40,940 nt of DNA from Clostridiales bacterium (lineage in GTDB: Bacteria > Bacillota > Clostridia > Oscillospirales > Oscillospiraceae), in NCBI GenBank assembly GCA_019418625.1, contig DYBL01000068.1:1-40940 (forward strand), given 5' to 3'. Positions within the stretch are counted from its first letter, which is position 1. Each line of letters starts with the position of its first letter. The position numbers were made by a program, and so were the translations under genes. This document shows positions 7,377 to 14,750 of the stretch, one piece after another. The notes beneath the pieces are model-generated. The model saw only the letters and a list, made by a program, of their open reading frames with translations. It made no database searches and was not told where the DNA came from.

Positions 7377-8174
7377 ATGATGACAGCCCAGAGACGCAGC
7401 GAACTGAAGAAATATATGCTGGAGCACAAGAGCGCCTCCGTGCTGGAGATGGCCCGCCGGTTCTCCGTCAGCGGCCAGACCATCCGCCGGGACTTCGAGG
7501 TGCTGGAAAACGAGGGCTTTTTGCTGCGCTCCTACGGCGGCGCCATGGTGAAGGACCGCAAGGCAGTCACAGAGACCAACCAGGTGAAAAGCGCCCTGTT
7601 CGTGGATGAAAAGCGGGCCATCTGCCGCCTGGCGGCCAGCCGCATCTATCCCAACGACTGCATTTTCATCGACCACTCCACCACGGCCCTGGCCCTTTGC
7701 CAGGAGATCCGCCGCATGCCGCTGACGGTGCTCACCAACTCCTACCGGGTGGTGGGCCAGCTGGCGGGCTGCCCCAATATCAAGGTCATCTCCACCGGCG
7801 GCGTGTTCCATGACCGGCAGGAGGGCTTTTTCGGCCTGGAGACCGTGCGGTATCTGGAGCAGCACTGTGTGGACAAGGCGTTTTTGTCCTGCCGGTCCGT
7901 GGATTTCCAGCGGGGCGTCAGCGACTCCGACGAGCTGACGGCCAACGTGCGCCAGACGGTCATCGAAAATGCCGACAGCGTGTATCTGCTGGCAGACCAC
8001 ACCAAGTTCGGCAAGACGGGCTTTATCACCGTCTGCCCCCTGGAGCGGCTCACCGCCGTCATCACCGACCACCCCATGGACGAGCGGTGGCGGCGGCTGC
8101 TGGAGGAAAAGCAGGTGGAGCTGCTGGAGGCCGGCACCGGGGAGGAGCCCCCGGCAGACGAGGAAGAGGAATAA
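7377..8174 (+). CDS. DeoR/GlpR-family transcriptional regulator
   Basis: 265 residues from the ATG at 7377, which follows GGGAGGGCGG; a second ATG directly follows it. A GTG 60 bases upstream in frame is less likely because it lacks a ribosome site. The N-terminal winged helix (about 5-58) contains SVLEMARRFSVSGQTIRRDF, the DeoR-type recognition helix. The rest is a DeoRC sugar-phosphate sensor domain with the expected IFIDHSTTA, VLTNS, STGG and ADHTKFG segments. The acidic tail (PPADEEEE) is probably disordered. DeoR-family repressors respond to phosphorylated sugars. The neighbours suggest a (deoxy)ribose-phosphate signal and control of ADH, the transporter operon or the pnp operon. Confidence 0.9.
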   Translation: MMTAQRRSELKKYMLEHKSASVLEMARRFSVSGQTIRRDFEVLENEGFLLRSYGGAMVKDRKAVTETNQVKSALFVDEKRAICRLAASRIYPNDCIFIDHSTTALALCQEIRRMPLTVLTNSYRVVGQLAGCPNIKVISTGGVFHDRQEGFFGLETVRYLEQHCVDKAFLSCRSVDFQRGVSDSDELTANVRQTVIENADSVYLLADHTKFGKTGFITVCPLERLTAVITDHPMDERWRRLLEEKQVELLEAGTGEEPPADEEEE

Positions 8175-8175
8175 G

Positions 8176-8206
8176 AAAAACGCGCGCCGAAAGGCGCGCG
8201 TTTTTT
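8176..8206. terminator. Bidirectional terminator
   Basis: An 8-bp GC stem (8181-8188 with 8193-8200, GAAA tetraloop) is flanked by AAAAA on the left and TTTTTT on the right. It serves the regulator gene on the plus strand and the deaminase gene converging from the minus strand. Confidence 0.92.
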
Positions 8207-8219
8207 ATGTCTGCTTTGC

Positions 8220-9521
8220 TCAGCGATACAGGCGCTCCACGCACTTGCGGGCCTCACTGAGGATCTTGTCGGCGTCCAGGGTCAAAAACTCGCCGTTTTC
8301 GTAGAGGATGCGGCCGTCCACCATGGTCATGGCCACGTCCGCGCCCTGGGCGGAGTACACCATCAGGGCCAGAGGGTCCAGATTGGGGTACAGGTGGGGG
8401 CGGCCCAGATCGATGGCGATCACATCCGCCTTCTTGCCCACGGCCAGCTCGCCGGTGTCGCCGCGGCCCTGGAGCCGGGCACCGCTGCGGGTGGCCATGT
8501 TCAAAACCTGGGCGGGCTTCATGAGCGTGGGATCGTGGGTAAAGCCGTTGTGGAGCACGGCGGCCAGGTGCATCTCCTCCATCATGTTGAGGTTGTTGTT
8601 GCTGGCGGCGCCGTCGGTGCCCAGTGCCACGTTGAGCCCCAGGTCCAGCATGCGGGGGATGGGGGCAAAGCCGCTGCCCAGCTTCATGTTGCTGGTGGGG
8701 TTGTGCACCACGCTGACGCCCCGGGCCTTCATGAGGGCCATGTCCTCCTCCGTGACCCACACGCAGTGGGCGGCGAAGGTGGGGGAGGCGAAGGTGCCCA
8801 GGTCGTCGAACCACTGGGCTGGGGTCTTGCCGTACTTGGCCACGCACTCGTCGTGCTCCTTCTTCGTCTCGGACAGGTGGATGTGCATCCGCCCGCCCAG
8901 GGCCGTGCAGTCGGCGCTGTATGCCTCCACGATGTGGGGGAAGTTGGTGTACTCGGCGTGGATGGCAAAGTCGATGAGGATGCGGCCGTTCTCGGCGCCG
9001 TTATAGGCCTTGTAGAGCTCGATGGACTCCTTGGCCCGGGCGTTTTCCGCATAGGTCTCCGCCGCGTTGAAGCACTGGTTGGGCCGGCAGAGGTTTGCCT
9101 TGATGCCCGCCTGACGGGCGTTTTCCACGGCGGTGCCTGCGTGGAAATACATGTCGGAGTAGCTGGTGGTGCCGGTGGAGATCATCTCCAGCAGGGCCAG
9201 GGCGTTGCCCACCCGGATGTCCTCGGCGGTGAACTGGTCCTCGATGGGCATCATCTTGTCAAAGAGCCACTCCTGGAGGGGCAGATCGCTGCCCACGCCC
9301 CGCAGCAGCGTCATGGGGGTGTGGCCGTGGCAGTTGATGAGGCCGGGGCAAAGGAGCTTTCCGCCCATGTCCTTTTCCTGGTCGTAGGCCGCCTCGGGGG
9401 CCTGGTCGGACAGGTAGTCGATGGTGTCGCCGTCGATGCCCAGGTATCCGTTTTTGATCCAGCGGTAGCCGTCGGCGCCGTCGGAGGCCAGGATGTCGCA
9501 GTTTTTCAAAAGCAGCTTCAA
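8220..9521 (-). CDS. mtaD: Amidohydrolase, MTA/SAH/adenosine deaminase type
   Basis: A 433-residue metal-dependent hydrolase of the amidohydrolase superfamily (ATZ/TRZ, MtaD branch). Metal ligands are visible as H65xH67 (INCHGHTPM), His215 in MHIHLSE, His252 in AAHCVW and Asp303 in GTDGAASNNN. The closest named activity is deamination of 5'-methylthioadenosine, S-adenosylhomocysteine or adenosine to the inosine form. It lies 13 bases downstream of a purine nucleoside phosphorylase gene in the same orientation, so the inosine-type product can be cleaved next. It ends at the shared bidirectional terminator. The substrate range is not resolved by sequence, and the symbol follows family practice. 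Confidence 0.88.
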   Translation of the reverse strand: MKLLLKNCDILASDGADGYRWIKNGYLGIDGDTIDYLSDQAPEAAYDQEKDMGGKLLCPGLINCHGHTPMTLLRGVGSDLPLQEWLFDKMMPIEDQFTAEDIRVGNALALLEMISTGTTSYSDMYFHAGTAVENARQAGIKANLCRPNQCFNAAETYAENARAKESIELYKAYNGAENGRILIDFAIHAEYTNFPHIVEAYSADCTALGGRMHIHLSETKKEHDECVAKYGKTPAQWFDDLGTFASPTFAAHCVWVTEEDMALMKARGVSVVHNPTSNMKLGSGFAPIPRMLDLGLNVALGTDGAASNNNLNMMEEMHLAAVLHNGFTHDPTLMKPAQVLNMATRSGARLQGRGDTGELAVGKKADVIAIDLGRPHLYPNLDPLALMVYSAQGADVAMTMVDGRILYENGEFLTLDADKILSEARKCVERLYR

Positions 9522-9534
9522 AGAAACTCCCTCC

Positions 9535-10356
9535 TTAGATGGCGGCCACGATCTTCTTCATGTAGTCGCTGAAGCGGCCGGCCACCAGCTGGGCGGTCTC
9601 GTCCACCTCTTCGTTGGTGAGGGGGCGGTCCAGCACGCCGGCGGCCATGTTGGTCATGACGGACAACGCCAGCAGGGGCATGCCGCAGTGGGCGGCGGTG
9701 AGAGCCTCGGTGACGGTGGACATGCCCACGGCGTCGGCGCCCAGGATGCGGGCGGCCCGGATCTCAGCGGGCGTCTCGAACTGGGGACCGGTGAAGAACA
9801 TGTACACGCCCTCGTGGACCCGGATGCCGGTGCCGGCGGCGCACTCCAGAGCGATCTTGCGCAGCTCGGGGGTGTACATACGGGAGATGTCGAAGAAGCG
9901 GGGGCCGAACTCCTCCACGTTGGGGCCCCGCAGGGGGCTGTTGCCGGTGAGCTTGATGTGGTCGGAGATGATCATCACATCGCCGGGGCGGTAGCCGGTG
10001 TTGACGGCGCCGGCGGCGTTGGTGAGGATGGTGGCCTTGACGCCCAGGAGCTTGAAAAGCCGGATGGGGATTACCAGCTGCTCAAAGTCGTAGCCCTCAT
10101 AGGAGTGGAACCGGCCGGACATGCACACCACCTTGCGGCCGCAGACGGTGCCGAAAATGAGCTTTCCGGCGTGGGACGCCACAGTGGAGACCAGGAAGTT
10201 GGGGATGTCCTTATAGTCCACCACGATGGGGTCTTCGATCTGCTGGGCGAAGGGGCCCAGGCAGGAGCCCAGGATAATGGCGATCTCGGGGGTGAAATCG
10301 ATCTTGCTCTTGACGTAATCGGCGCTCTTCTGGAAATATTCATAGGTATAGGGCAT
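9535..10356 (-). CDS. Purine nucleoside phosphorylase, trimeric type
   Basis: A 273-residue family 2 phosphorylase (PunA/PNP-I, MTAP-related). Motifs in order are ILGSCLGP (phosphate loop, usually GSGLG), MSGRFHSYEG, TNAAGAVN, GPQFETPAEIR, VGMSTVTEA and VMTNMAAG. Glu in FETPAE and Asn in MTNMAAG are the purine-base residues typical of 6-oxopurine enzymes. It converts inosine or guanosine plus phosphate to base and ribose-1-phosphate in the cytoplasm. It is the first gene of the pnp-mtaD operon, with its own consensus promoter. The Cys in GSCLG replaces the usual Gly and is unlikely to abolish activity. Confidence 0.93.
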   Translation of the reverse strand: MPYTYEYFQKSADYVKSKIDFTPEIAIILGSCLGPFAQQIEDPIVVDYKDIPNFLVSTVASHAGKLIFGTVCGRKVVCMSGRFHSYEGYDFEQLVIPIRLFKLLGVKATILTNAAGAVNTGYRPGDVMIISDHIKLTGNSPLRGPNVEEFGPRFFDISRMYTPELRKIALECAAGTGIRVHEGVYMFFTGPQFETPAEIRAARILGADAVGMSTVTEALTAAHCGMPLLALSVMTNMAAGVLDRPLTNEEVDETAQLVAGRFSDYMKKIVAAI

Positions 10357-10433
10357 GGCGGTCAGTCCTCCTGTGATAGTGTCTGCGGCGCGGCATCAAA
10401 GCGGGCAAAACAGGCCCGCCGCAGGATTTTTTC

Positions 10434-10462
10434 ATTCTAGCATAGGTTCACTTGGGTGTCAA
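10434..10462 (-). promoter_or_regulatory. Promoter of the pnp-mtaD operon
   Basis: Minus strand TTGACA (10457-10462) and TAGAAT (10434-10439) are spaced 17 bases. The leader of about 70 nt can form either a GCGGGC/GCCCGC stem (10401-10406 with 10414-10419) or a TGCGGCG/CGCCGCA stem (10384-10390 with 10417-10423); they share bases and exclude each other. Confidence 0.75.
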
Positions 10463-10470
10463 TGTGACAC
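10456..10470. promoter_or_regulatory. Palindromic operator candidate over the pnp -35 box
   Basis: GTGTCA-ATG-TGACAC is a perfect 6+3+6 inverted repeat that covers the -35 box of the pnp promoter, a position where a bound repressor would block polymerase. It does not resemble the direct repeat near the DeoR-family gene, so a different regulator may use it. Confidence 0.45.
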
Positions 10471-10537
10471 AAAACAACAAAAACGGACAAAAAAGCGAAC
10501 AAAATGCGGGGGGCGCGGGGGTGCCGCTGGACAAATG

Positions 10538-10580
10538 CCGCGCCGGTGTGATACCTTGGTACAGACATCGACCGGCGCGG
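10538..10580 (+). other. Stable stem-loop in the leader of the GNAT gene
   Basis: A 10-bp perfect GC stem (10538-10547 with 10571-10580) encloses a 23-nt loop that itself contains TACC-TT-GGTA (10552-10561). No T-run follows. It ends about 12 bases before the ribosome site, so it may be a leader RNA structure or a protein-binding site. Confidence 0.4.
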
Positions 10581-10611
10581 ACGGCGCAGGAAAAAGAGAG
10601 GAGCGGCGGCA

Positions 10612-11304
10612 TTGGAGCAGGCGGTTTTGGATTGGGTGGCACGGGACGAGGCCGGATACGGCTATTTGAGGGACTTTCACCGGCGGGGCGGCGCGGTGTG
10701 CTTTGCCGACGAGGCGGGCCTGGTGCTCTACGATAAGACCATCGACATCGCCTACGTGGGCGGCACGGTGCCCTGGCGGGAGCTTCCGGTGCTGGGCGAG
10801 GCCATGCTGACCCTGACGGACAGCCCGGCCCTGGCGGAGGCGCTCATGGCGGCGGGGCGGTACAAAGAGCGCATGGACTGCCGCCAGGCGTTCTATTTAA
10901 AGAAAGATCCGCCGGCGGTGGCTCTCCGGCCCGGCGTGACGCTGCGCCCGCTGACCATGGAGGATCTGCCCTTCGTGCTGGAAAATTACCACAATCCCGG
11001 CGCCTATGAAAGCCACATCCGGGGCCGCATCGCCGAGGGCATGGTGGCCGGCCAGGTGGACGGGCAGCTGGCGGGCTTTGCCGGGGTGCACCAGGAGGGG
11101 GCCCTGGGCATGCTGGAGGTGGTGCCCGCCTTCCGCCGCCGCGGCCTTGCGGAGGCGCTGGAGGCGGCGGTCATCGGCCGGGTGCTGGAAGAGGGCGGCT
11201 TTCCCTACTGCCATGTGCGGCTGGGCAACACCGCCTCGGAGTCCCTCCAGAAAAAGCTGGGGCTGGTGTTTGACGAAGGGCGCACCCTCTGCTGGCTGGA
11301 ATGA
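10612..11304 (+). CDS. GNAT-family N-acetyltransferase
   Basis: 230 residues starting at TTG (10612-10614), with GAGAGGAG about eight bases upstream; no in-frame ATG lies near. The C-terminal half (about 100-230) is a GNAT domain. VTLRPLTMEDLPFVLENY is the usual first strand and helix, LGMLEVVPAFRRRGLAEAL carries the acetyl-CoA loop (RRRGLA), and HVRLGNTASESLQKKLGLVF is the typical final segment. The N-terminal 95 residues form a second, diverged module, perhaps a degenerate GNAT fold. The acceptor is unknown. It stands alone between the pnp promoter and lspA. Confidence 0.85.
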   Translation: MEQAVLDWVARDEAGYGYLRDFHRRGGAVCFADEAGLVLYDKTIDIAYVGGTVPWRELPVLGEAMLTLTDSPALAEALMAAGRYKERMDCRQAFYLKKDPPAVALRPGVTLRPLTMEDLPFVLENYHNPGAYESHIRGRIAEGMVAGQVDGQLAGFAGVHQEGALGMLEVVPAFRRRGLAEALEAAVIGRVLEEGGFPYCHVRLGNTASESLQKKLGLVFDEGRTLCWLE

Positions 11305-11324
11305 GGAAAAAAGCGCCTGAACAG

Positions 11325-11353
11325 TTGCTTTTCCCGGGCAAAGCGTGTAAACT
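11325..11353 (+). promoter_or_regulatory. Promoter of lspA-rluD
   Basis: TTGCTT (11325-11330) and TAAACT (11348-11353) are spaced 17 bases, 33 bases before the lspA ATG. Confidence 0.55.
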
Positions 11354-11386
11354 GAACGGGATTTTTGAATTTTGGAGGAACGGCCC

Positions 11387-11869
11387 ATGCTGTATATCCT
11401 TTTCCTGGCTCTGGGTGCCGCCGGTCTTGCGCTGGACCAGTGGCTCAAGGCCTATGTGACCGCCAACATCCCCCTGGGCCAGGCCCAGAGCCTGCTGCCC
11501 GGCGTGGTGGAGCTCAGGACGGTGCACAACTACGGCGCCGCCTGGTCCAGCTTTTCCGGCAGCCGGTGGCTGCTGGTGGCGGTGACGTGCATCATTGTGA
11601 TCTTTGTGACGGTGCTGCTGGTGCGCCGGGTGGTGCGTCATCCCCTGGGCGTGGCGGCGTGCTGCATGGTCATCTCCGGGGGCCTTGGCAACATCATCGA
11701 CCGGGTGCGGCTGGGGTATGTGGTGGACATGTTCAACCTGCTGTTCATGAACTATCCGGTATTCAATGTGGCGGACATCCTGGTGGTGTGCGGCGCGGTG
11801 CTGGGGTGCATCTATTACCTCTGGTTCTATGAGCGGTATGACAAGGCGGTGAAGCACCATGACGCCTGA
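11387..11869 (+). CDS. lspA: Lipoprotein signal peptidase (signal peptidase II)
   Basis: 160 residues from the ATG at 11387, with GGAGG eight bases upstream; an upstream TTG would fall inside that ribosome site. It is an integral membrane aspartic protease that cleaves the signal peptide of lipidated prolipoproteins, such as the BMP lipoprotein here. Conserved blocks are LDQWLKAYV, TVHNYGAAWS, GGLGNIIDRVRLGYVVDMFN and FNVADILVV. The catalytic pair is Asp105 and Asp130. Four hydrophobic helices are visible and the length is typical. The 3' end overlaps rluD by 11 bases, the common lspA-rluD pairing in Firmicutes. Confidence 0.96.
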   Translation: MLYILFLALGAAGLALDQWLKAYVTANIPLGQAQSLLPGVVELRTVHNYGAAWSSFSGSRWLLVAVTCIIVIFVTVLLVRRVVRHPLGVAACCMVISGGLGNIIDRVRLGYVVDMFNLLFMNYPVFNVADILVVCGAVLGCIYYLWFYERYDKAVKHHDA

Positions 11870-12767
11870 GACCATCTGCGCCGGGGCGGAGGACGCCGGC
11901 AAGCGGCTGGACGCGTTCCTGGCCGGACAGATCGAGGAGCTGACCCGCTCCGCCGCCGCCCGGCTGTGCGAGGAGGGGCGGGTGCGTCTGGGGGAAAAGC
12001 CCCTGGCCAAGAACTACCGCCTTACCGGCGGCGAGACGGTGACGGTGGAATTGCCGGAGCCGGAGCCCATCGACGCCGTGCCCCAGGACATCCCCCTGGA
12101 CATCGTCTATGAGGACGAGGACGTGATCGTCATCAACAAGCCCAAGGGGCTGGTGGTGCATCCCGCCCCCGGCCACCCGGACGGCACGCTGGTCAACGCC
12201 CTGCTCTACCACTGCGGCGAGAGCCTCTCCGGCATCGGCGGGGCCCTGCGGCCGGGCATCGTCCACCGGATCGACCGGGACACCTCCGGCCTCATCATCG
12301 CGGCGAAAAACGACTTCGCCCACCAGCGTCTCTCCGCCCAGCTGCAGGACCATACCCTCTCCCGGGTGTACCGGTGCATCGTGGTGGGGTCGCTGCCGGC
12401 GGAGGCGGGCACGGTGGATGCCCCCATCGGCCGCCATCCCACGGACCGCAAGAAGATGGCGGTCATCTCCGGCGGCCGCAGCGCCGTGACCCACTATCAG
12501 GTGCTGGAGCACCTGCGCGGCCACAGCTATGTGGAGTGCCGCCTGGAGACGGGCCGCACCCACCAGATCCGGGTCCACATGGCCCACCTGGGCCACCCCA
12601 TCCTGGGGGACACGGTGTACGGCGCCAAGCGGCCGGTGCCCGGGCTCCAGGGCCAGTGCCTCCACGCGGTGGGCCTGAGGTTCATCCACCCCCGCACGGA
12701 GCAGCCGGTGGAGCTTTCCTGCCCCCTGCCGGAGGAGTTCCTGCGCCAGCTGGAAAAACTGAGATAA
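11859..12767 (+). CDS. rluD: 23S rRNA pseudouridine synthase, RluD family
   Basis: 302 residues. An N-terminal S4 RNA-binding domain (about 12-65, KRLDAFLAGQIEELTRSAA) precedes the RluA-type catalytic domain with HRIDRDTSGL, in which Asp139 is the nucleophile. LETGRTHQIRVHMAHLGHPILGD is the other hallmark segment. RluD enzymes isomerise uridines in 23S rRNA helix 69 (E. coli U1911, U1915, U1917); the exact target here could differ, as RluA/C/D paralogues are similar. It is translated with lspA from an overlapping frame and closed by a strong terminator. Confidence 0.93.
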   Translation: MTPETICAGAEDAGKRLDAFLAGQIEELTRSAAARLCEEGRVRLGEKPLAKNYRLTGGETVTVELPEPEPIDAVPQDIPLDIVYEDEDVIVINKPKGLVVHPAPGHPDGTLVNALLYHCGESLSGIGGALRPGIVHRIDRDTSGLIIAAKNDFAHQRLSAQLQDHTLSRVYRCIVVGSLPAEAGTVDAPIGRHPTDRKKMAVISGGRSAVTHYQVLEHLRGHSYVECRLETGRTHQIRVHMAHLGHPILGDTVYGAKRPVPGLQGQCLHAVGLRFIHPRTEQPVELSCPLPEEFLRQLEKLR

Positions 12768-12773
12768 GAGCAT

Positions 12774-12823
12774 GCCCCGCCTCCCGGCCCCCAAGGGCCG
12801 ACGGAGGCGGGGCACTGTTTTTT
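12774..12823 (+). terminator. Terminator of lspA-rluD
   Basis: A GC-rich stem (GCCCCGCCTCC at 12774-12784 with GGAGGCGGGGC at 12803-12813) contains an inner GGCCC/GGGCC hairpin and is followed by TTTTTT at 12818-12823. Confidence 0.9.
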
Positions 12824-12856
12824 GGACACGGAAAAGCAAAAAACTGTACATCTTTT

Positions 12857-12878
12857 ATTCATGAATCGTAGAATCTAC
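12857..12878. promoter_or_regulatory. Two adjacent palindromes upstream of the HPr-like gene
   Basis: ATTCATGAAT (12857-12866) and GTAGAATCTAC (12868-12878) are perfect palindromes one base apart, roughly 47-68 bases upstream of a consensus promoter. They could be activator or repressor sites. The rest of 12824-12924 shows nothing I can name. Confidence 0.3.
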
Positions 12879-12924
12879 ACAAAAAGCAATCGATTACCCA
12901 TCACAATTCTGAACATTTGGAAGA

Positions 12925-12953
12925 TTGACACCCGCCGCCGGTGCTGATACAAT
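12925..12953 (+). promoter_or_regulatory. Strong promoter of the HPr-like gene
   Basis: TTGACA (12925-12930) and TACAAT (12948-12953) are spaced 17 bases. It predicts a start near 12960 and excludes the in-frame ATG at 12954 as the translation start. Confidence 0.82.
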
Positions 12954-13004
12954 GTGGCCGACTCAAGAGATTGGGTCAAAAATGTTCCGGAAAGAAGGGT
13001 TTTT

Positions 13005-13226
13005 ATGACGAAAGTGATTGATATTAAGGACGAAAGTCAGGTGGAAAAGATCAACCGCCTGGCCTGCGAAGCCCCTTACGAGGTCTGGCTGAGCACCGAC
13101 ACGGTGATGCTGGACGCCCGTTCTCTGCTGGGACTGTTTTCCCTGATCGGCAAGCGCGCCCGCGTGGTTGCGGAGGACGACGTCAATCCCAGACAGTTCA
13201 GCAGACTGGTTTCTGAAATGGAATAA
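13005..13226 (+). CDS. HPr-fold protein lacking the phosphorylatable His (Crh-like)
   Basis: 73 residues from the ATG at 13005, preceded by GAAAGAAGGG. The middle, VMLDARSLLGLFSLIGKRARVVAED, aligns with the HPr segment around Ser46 (KSIMGVMSL), so Ser40 matches the regulatory Ser. The N-terminal GIHARPA loop with catalytic His15 is absent, replaced by NRLACEAPYEVW, so phosphotransfer in the PTS is not expected. Crh of B. subtilis shows the same pattern: Ser kept, His lost, acting in carbon catabolite control. Whether an HPr kinase exists here cannot be seen. It is monocistronic, with a strong promoter and terminator, which suggests an abundant product. Confidence 0.75.
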   Translation: MTKVIDIKDESQVEKINRLACEAPYEVWLSTDTVMLDARSLLGLFSLIGKRARVVAEDDVNPRQFSRLVSEME

Positions 13227-13237
13227 AATCCCCCCGC

Positions 13238-13271
13238 GCCGCGCCCCGAATACCGGGGCGCGGCTTTTTTT
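13238..13271 (+). terminator. Terminator of the HPr-like gene
   Basis: An 11-bp perfect stem (13238-13248 with 13254-13264, loop AATAC) is followed by seven T. Confidence 0.95.
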
Positions 13272-13272
13272 C

Positions 13273-13301
13273 TTGTACTTTTCGGGGGTCTATGCTATGA
13301 T
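13273..13301 (+). promoter_or_regulatory. Promoter of miaB
   Basis: TTGTAC (13273-13278) and TATGAT (13296-13301) are spaced 17 bases, directly after the preceding terminator. Transcription should begin near 13308, leaving a leader of about 30 nt. Confidence 0.65.
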
Positions 13302-13337
13302 ATGTTAGTTAAAGTATCTGAATTTGGAGGAACTGAT

Positions 13338-14750
13338 TTGAAACGCAAGGAAGTACTGGTCCCCCAGGCGGAGCTGGACCGCCAGAAGGACTTTGAAGCA
13401 AAGATCCGGGAACTGTTTGAGAGCCGCCAGGCCCATCCCACCGCCTGTGTGGATACCTTCGGCTGCCAGCAGAACGTGGCCGACGGGCAAAAGCTCATGG
13501 GCATGCTGCTCCAGTGCGGCTTTACTCTGACGGACGAGCCCCGTGAGGCCGATCTGGTCATTCTGAACACCTGCGCCATCCGGGAGCACGCCGAGCAGCG
13601 GGTGTTCGGCAACCTGGGCATCCTGACCCACTCCAAAAAGGAGAACCCCGAGCAGGTCATCGCCCTGTGCGGCTGCATGGCCCAGGAGGAGCGGGTGGCC
13701 AAGCGCATCAAGGAATCCTACCGCCATGTGGATCTGGTGTTCGGCCCCCACGCCCTGTGGCGCTTCCCGGAGCTACTGTGGCAGGTGTATGACACCCGCA
13801 AGCGTGTCTTCGCCGTGGACGATGAGCACGGCTCCATCGCCGAGGGCATCCCCGTGGTGCGGGAGAAGGGCGTCAAGGCGTGGGTCTCCATCATGTACGG
13901 CTGCAACAACTTCTGCTCCTACTGCATCGTGCCCTATGTCCGGGGCCGGGAGCGCAGCCGTGACCCCCAGTGCGTGCTGGAGGAGGTGCGGGACCTGGTA
14001 GAGCATGGCTACAAGGACATCACGCTCCTGGGCCAGAACGTCAACTCCTACGGAAACGACCTGGATATTTCCTACGACTTTGCGGACCTTCTGGCCGACA
14101 TCGACAAGATCCCCGGCGAGTACCGCATCCGCTTCATGTCCAGCCACCCCAAGGACGCCACGCGTAAGCTCTTCGACACCATGGCCCGCTGCACCCATGT
14201 GGCAAAGCAGCTGCACCTGCCGGTCCAGTCCGGCAACGACCGGGTGCTCCATGAGATGAACCGCCGCTACACCCGGGAGCAGTATTTGGAGCTGGTGCGC
14301 TACGCCAAGAGCGTCATGCCGGAGCTGGTGCTGACCTCCGACATCATCATCGGCTTCCCCGGCGAGACGGAGGCGGAGGCCATGGACACGGTCTCCCTGG
14401 TGGAGGAGGTGGGCTACGACGCCCTCTTCACGTTCCTCTATTCTCCCCGGCCCGGCACCAAGGCCGCCGAAATGCCCGACCCGGCCACCAAGGCGGAAAA
14501 GCAGAAGTGGTTCGACAAGCTCCTGGAGGTGCAGAACGCCGCCTCCGCCCGGCTCCACGCCGCCTATGTGGGCAAGACGGAGCGGGTGCTGGTGGACGGC
14601 GAGAGCGACGATGCCAATTACCCCCTCACCGCCCGCACGGACGGCAACCGTCTGGTGCGCCTCAAGGGAGACCCCTCCCTCATGGGCCGGTTCACGGACG
14701 TGAAGATCACCGGCAGCAATACCTGGGCCCTGTACGGCGAGGCCCTTTAA
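13338..14750 (+). CDS. miaB: tRNA-2-methylthio-N6-dimethylallyladenosine synthase
   Basis: 470 residues from a TTG at 13338, with GGAGG seven bases upstream. The in-frame ATG at 13302 abuts the -10 box and would not be on the transcript. It is a radical-SAM methylthiotransferase that adds the 2-methylthio group to i6A37 of tRNAs reading UNN codons. The N-terminal UPF0004 domain has cluster Cys at 43 (TFGCQQN), 79 (NTCAIRE) and 113 (CGCMAQ). The radical-SAM CxxxCxxC is Cys189, Cys193, Cys196 (GCNNFCSYC). The last 65 residues form a TRAM RNA-binding domain. MiaA, which makes its substrate, is encoded at 22094-23038. The stop overlaps the convergent small gene by four bases. Confidence 0.96.
   Translation: MKRKEVLVPQAELDRQKDFEAKIRELFESRQAHPTACVDTFGCQQNVADGQKLMGMLLQCGFTLTDEPREADLVILNTCAIREHAEQRVFGNLGILTHSKKENPEQVIALCGCMAQEERVAKRIKESYRHVDLVFGPHALWRFPELLWQVYDTRKRVFAVDDEHGSIAEGIPVVREKGVKAWVSIMYGCNNFCSYCIVPYVRGRERSRDPQCVLEEVRDLVEHGYKDITLLGQNVNSYGNDLDISYDFADLLADIDKIPGEYRIRFMSSHPKDATRKLFDTMARCTHVAKQLHLPVQSGNDRVLHEMNRRYTREQYLELVRYAKSVMPELVLTSDIIIGFPGETEAEAMDTVSLVEEVGYDALFTFLYSPRPGTKAAEMPDPATKAEKQKWFDKLLEVQNAASARLHAAYVGKTERVLVDGESDDANYPLTARTDGNRLVRLKGDPSLMGRFTDVKITGSNTWALYGEAL

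Noticed and set aside
10401..10437. GC stem followed by TTTTTT on the plus strand, looking like a terminator.
   Set aside because: No plus-strand gene lies upstream of it, and the T-run is separated from the stem. It is better read as part of the minus-strand pnp leader.
10548..10580. Resemblance of TTGGTACAG in the GNAT leader to the T-box antiterminator motif.
   Set aside because: The full T-box core, specifier stem and terminator are missing, and the gene is not an amino-acid or tRNA-synthetase gene.
12954..13004. ATG at 12954 as the start of the HPr-like gene.
   Set aside because: It abuts the TACAAT box of a consensus promoter, so it would not be in the mRNA; ATG at 13005 follows GAAAGAAGGG.
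13302..13337. ATG at 13302 as the miaB start.
   Set aside because: It directly follows the predicted -10 box and would precede the transcription start. The TTG at 13338 has GGAGG at ideal distance.
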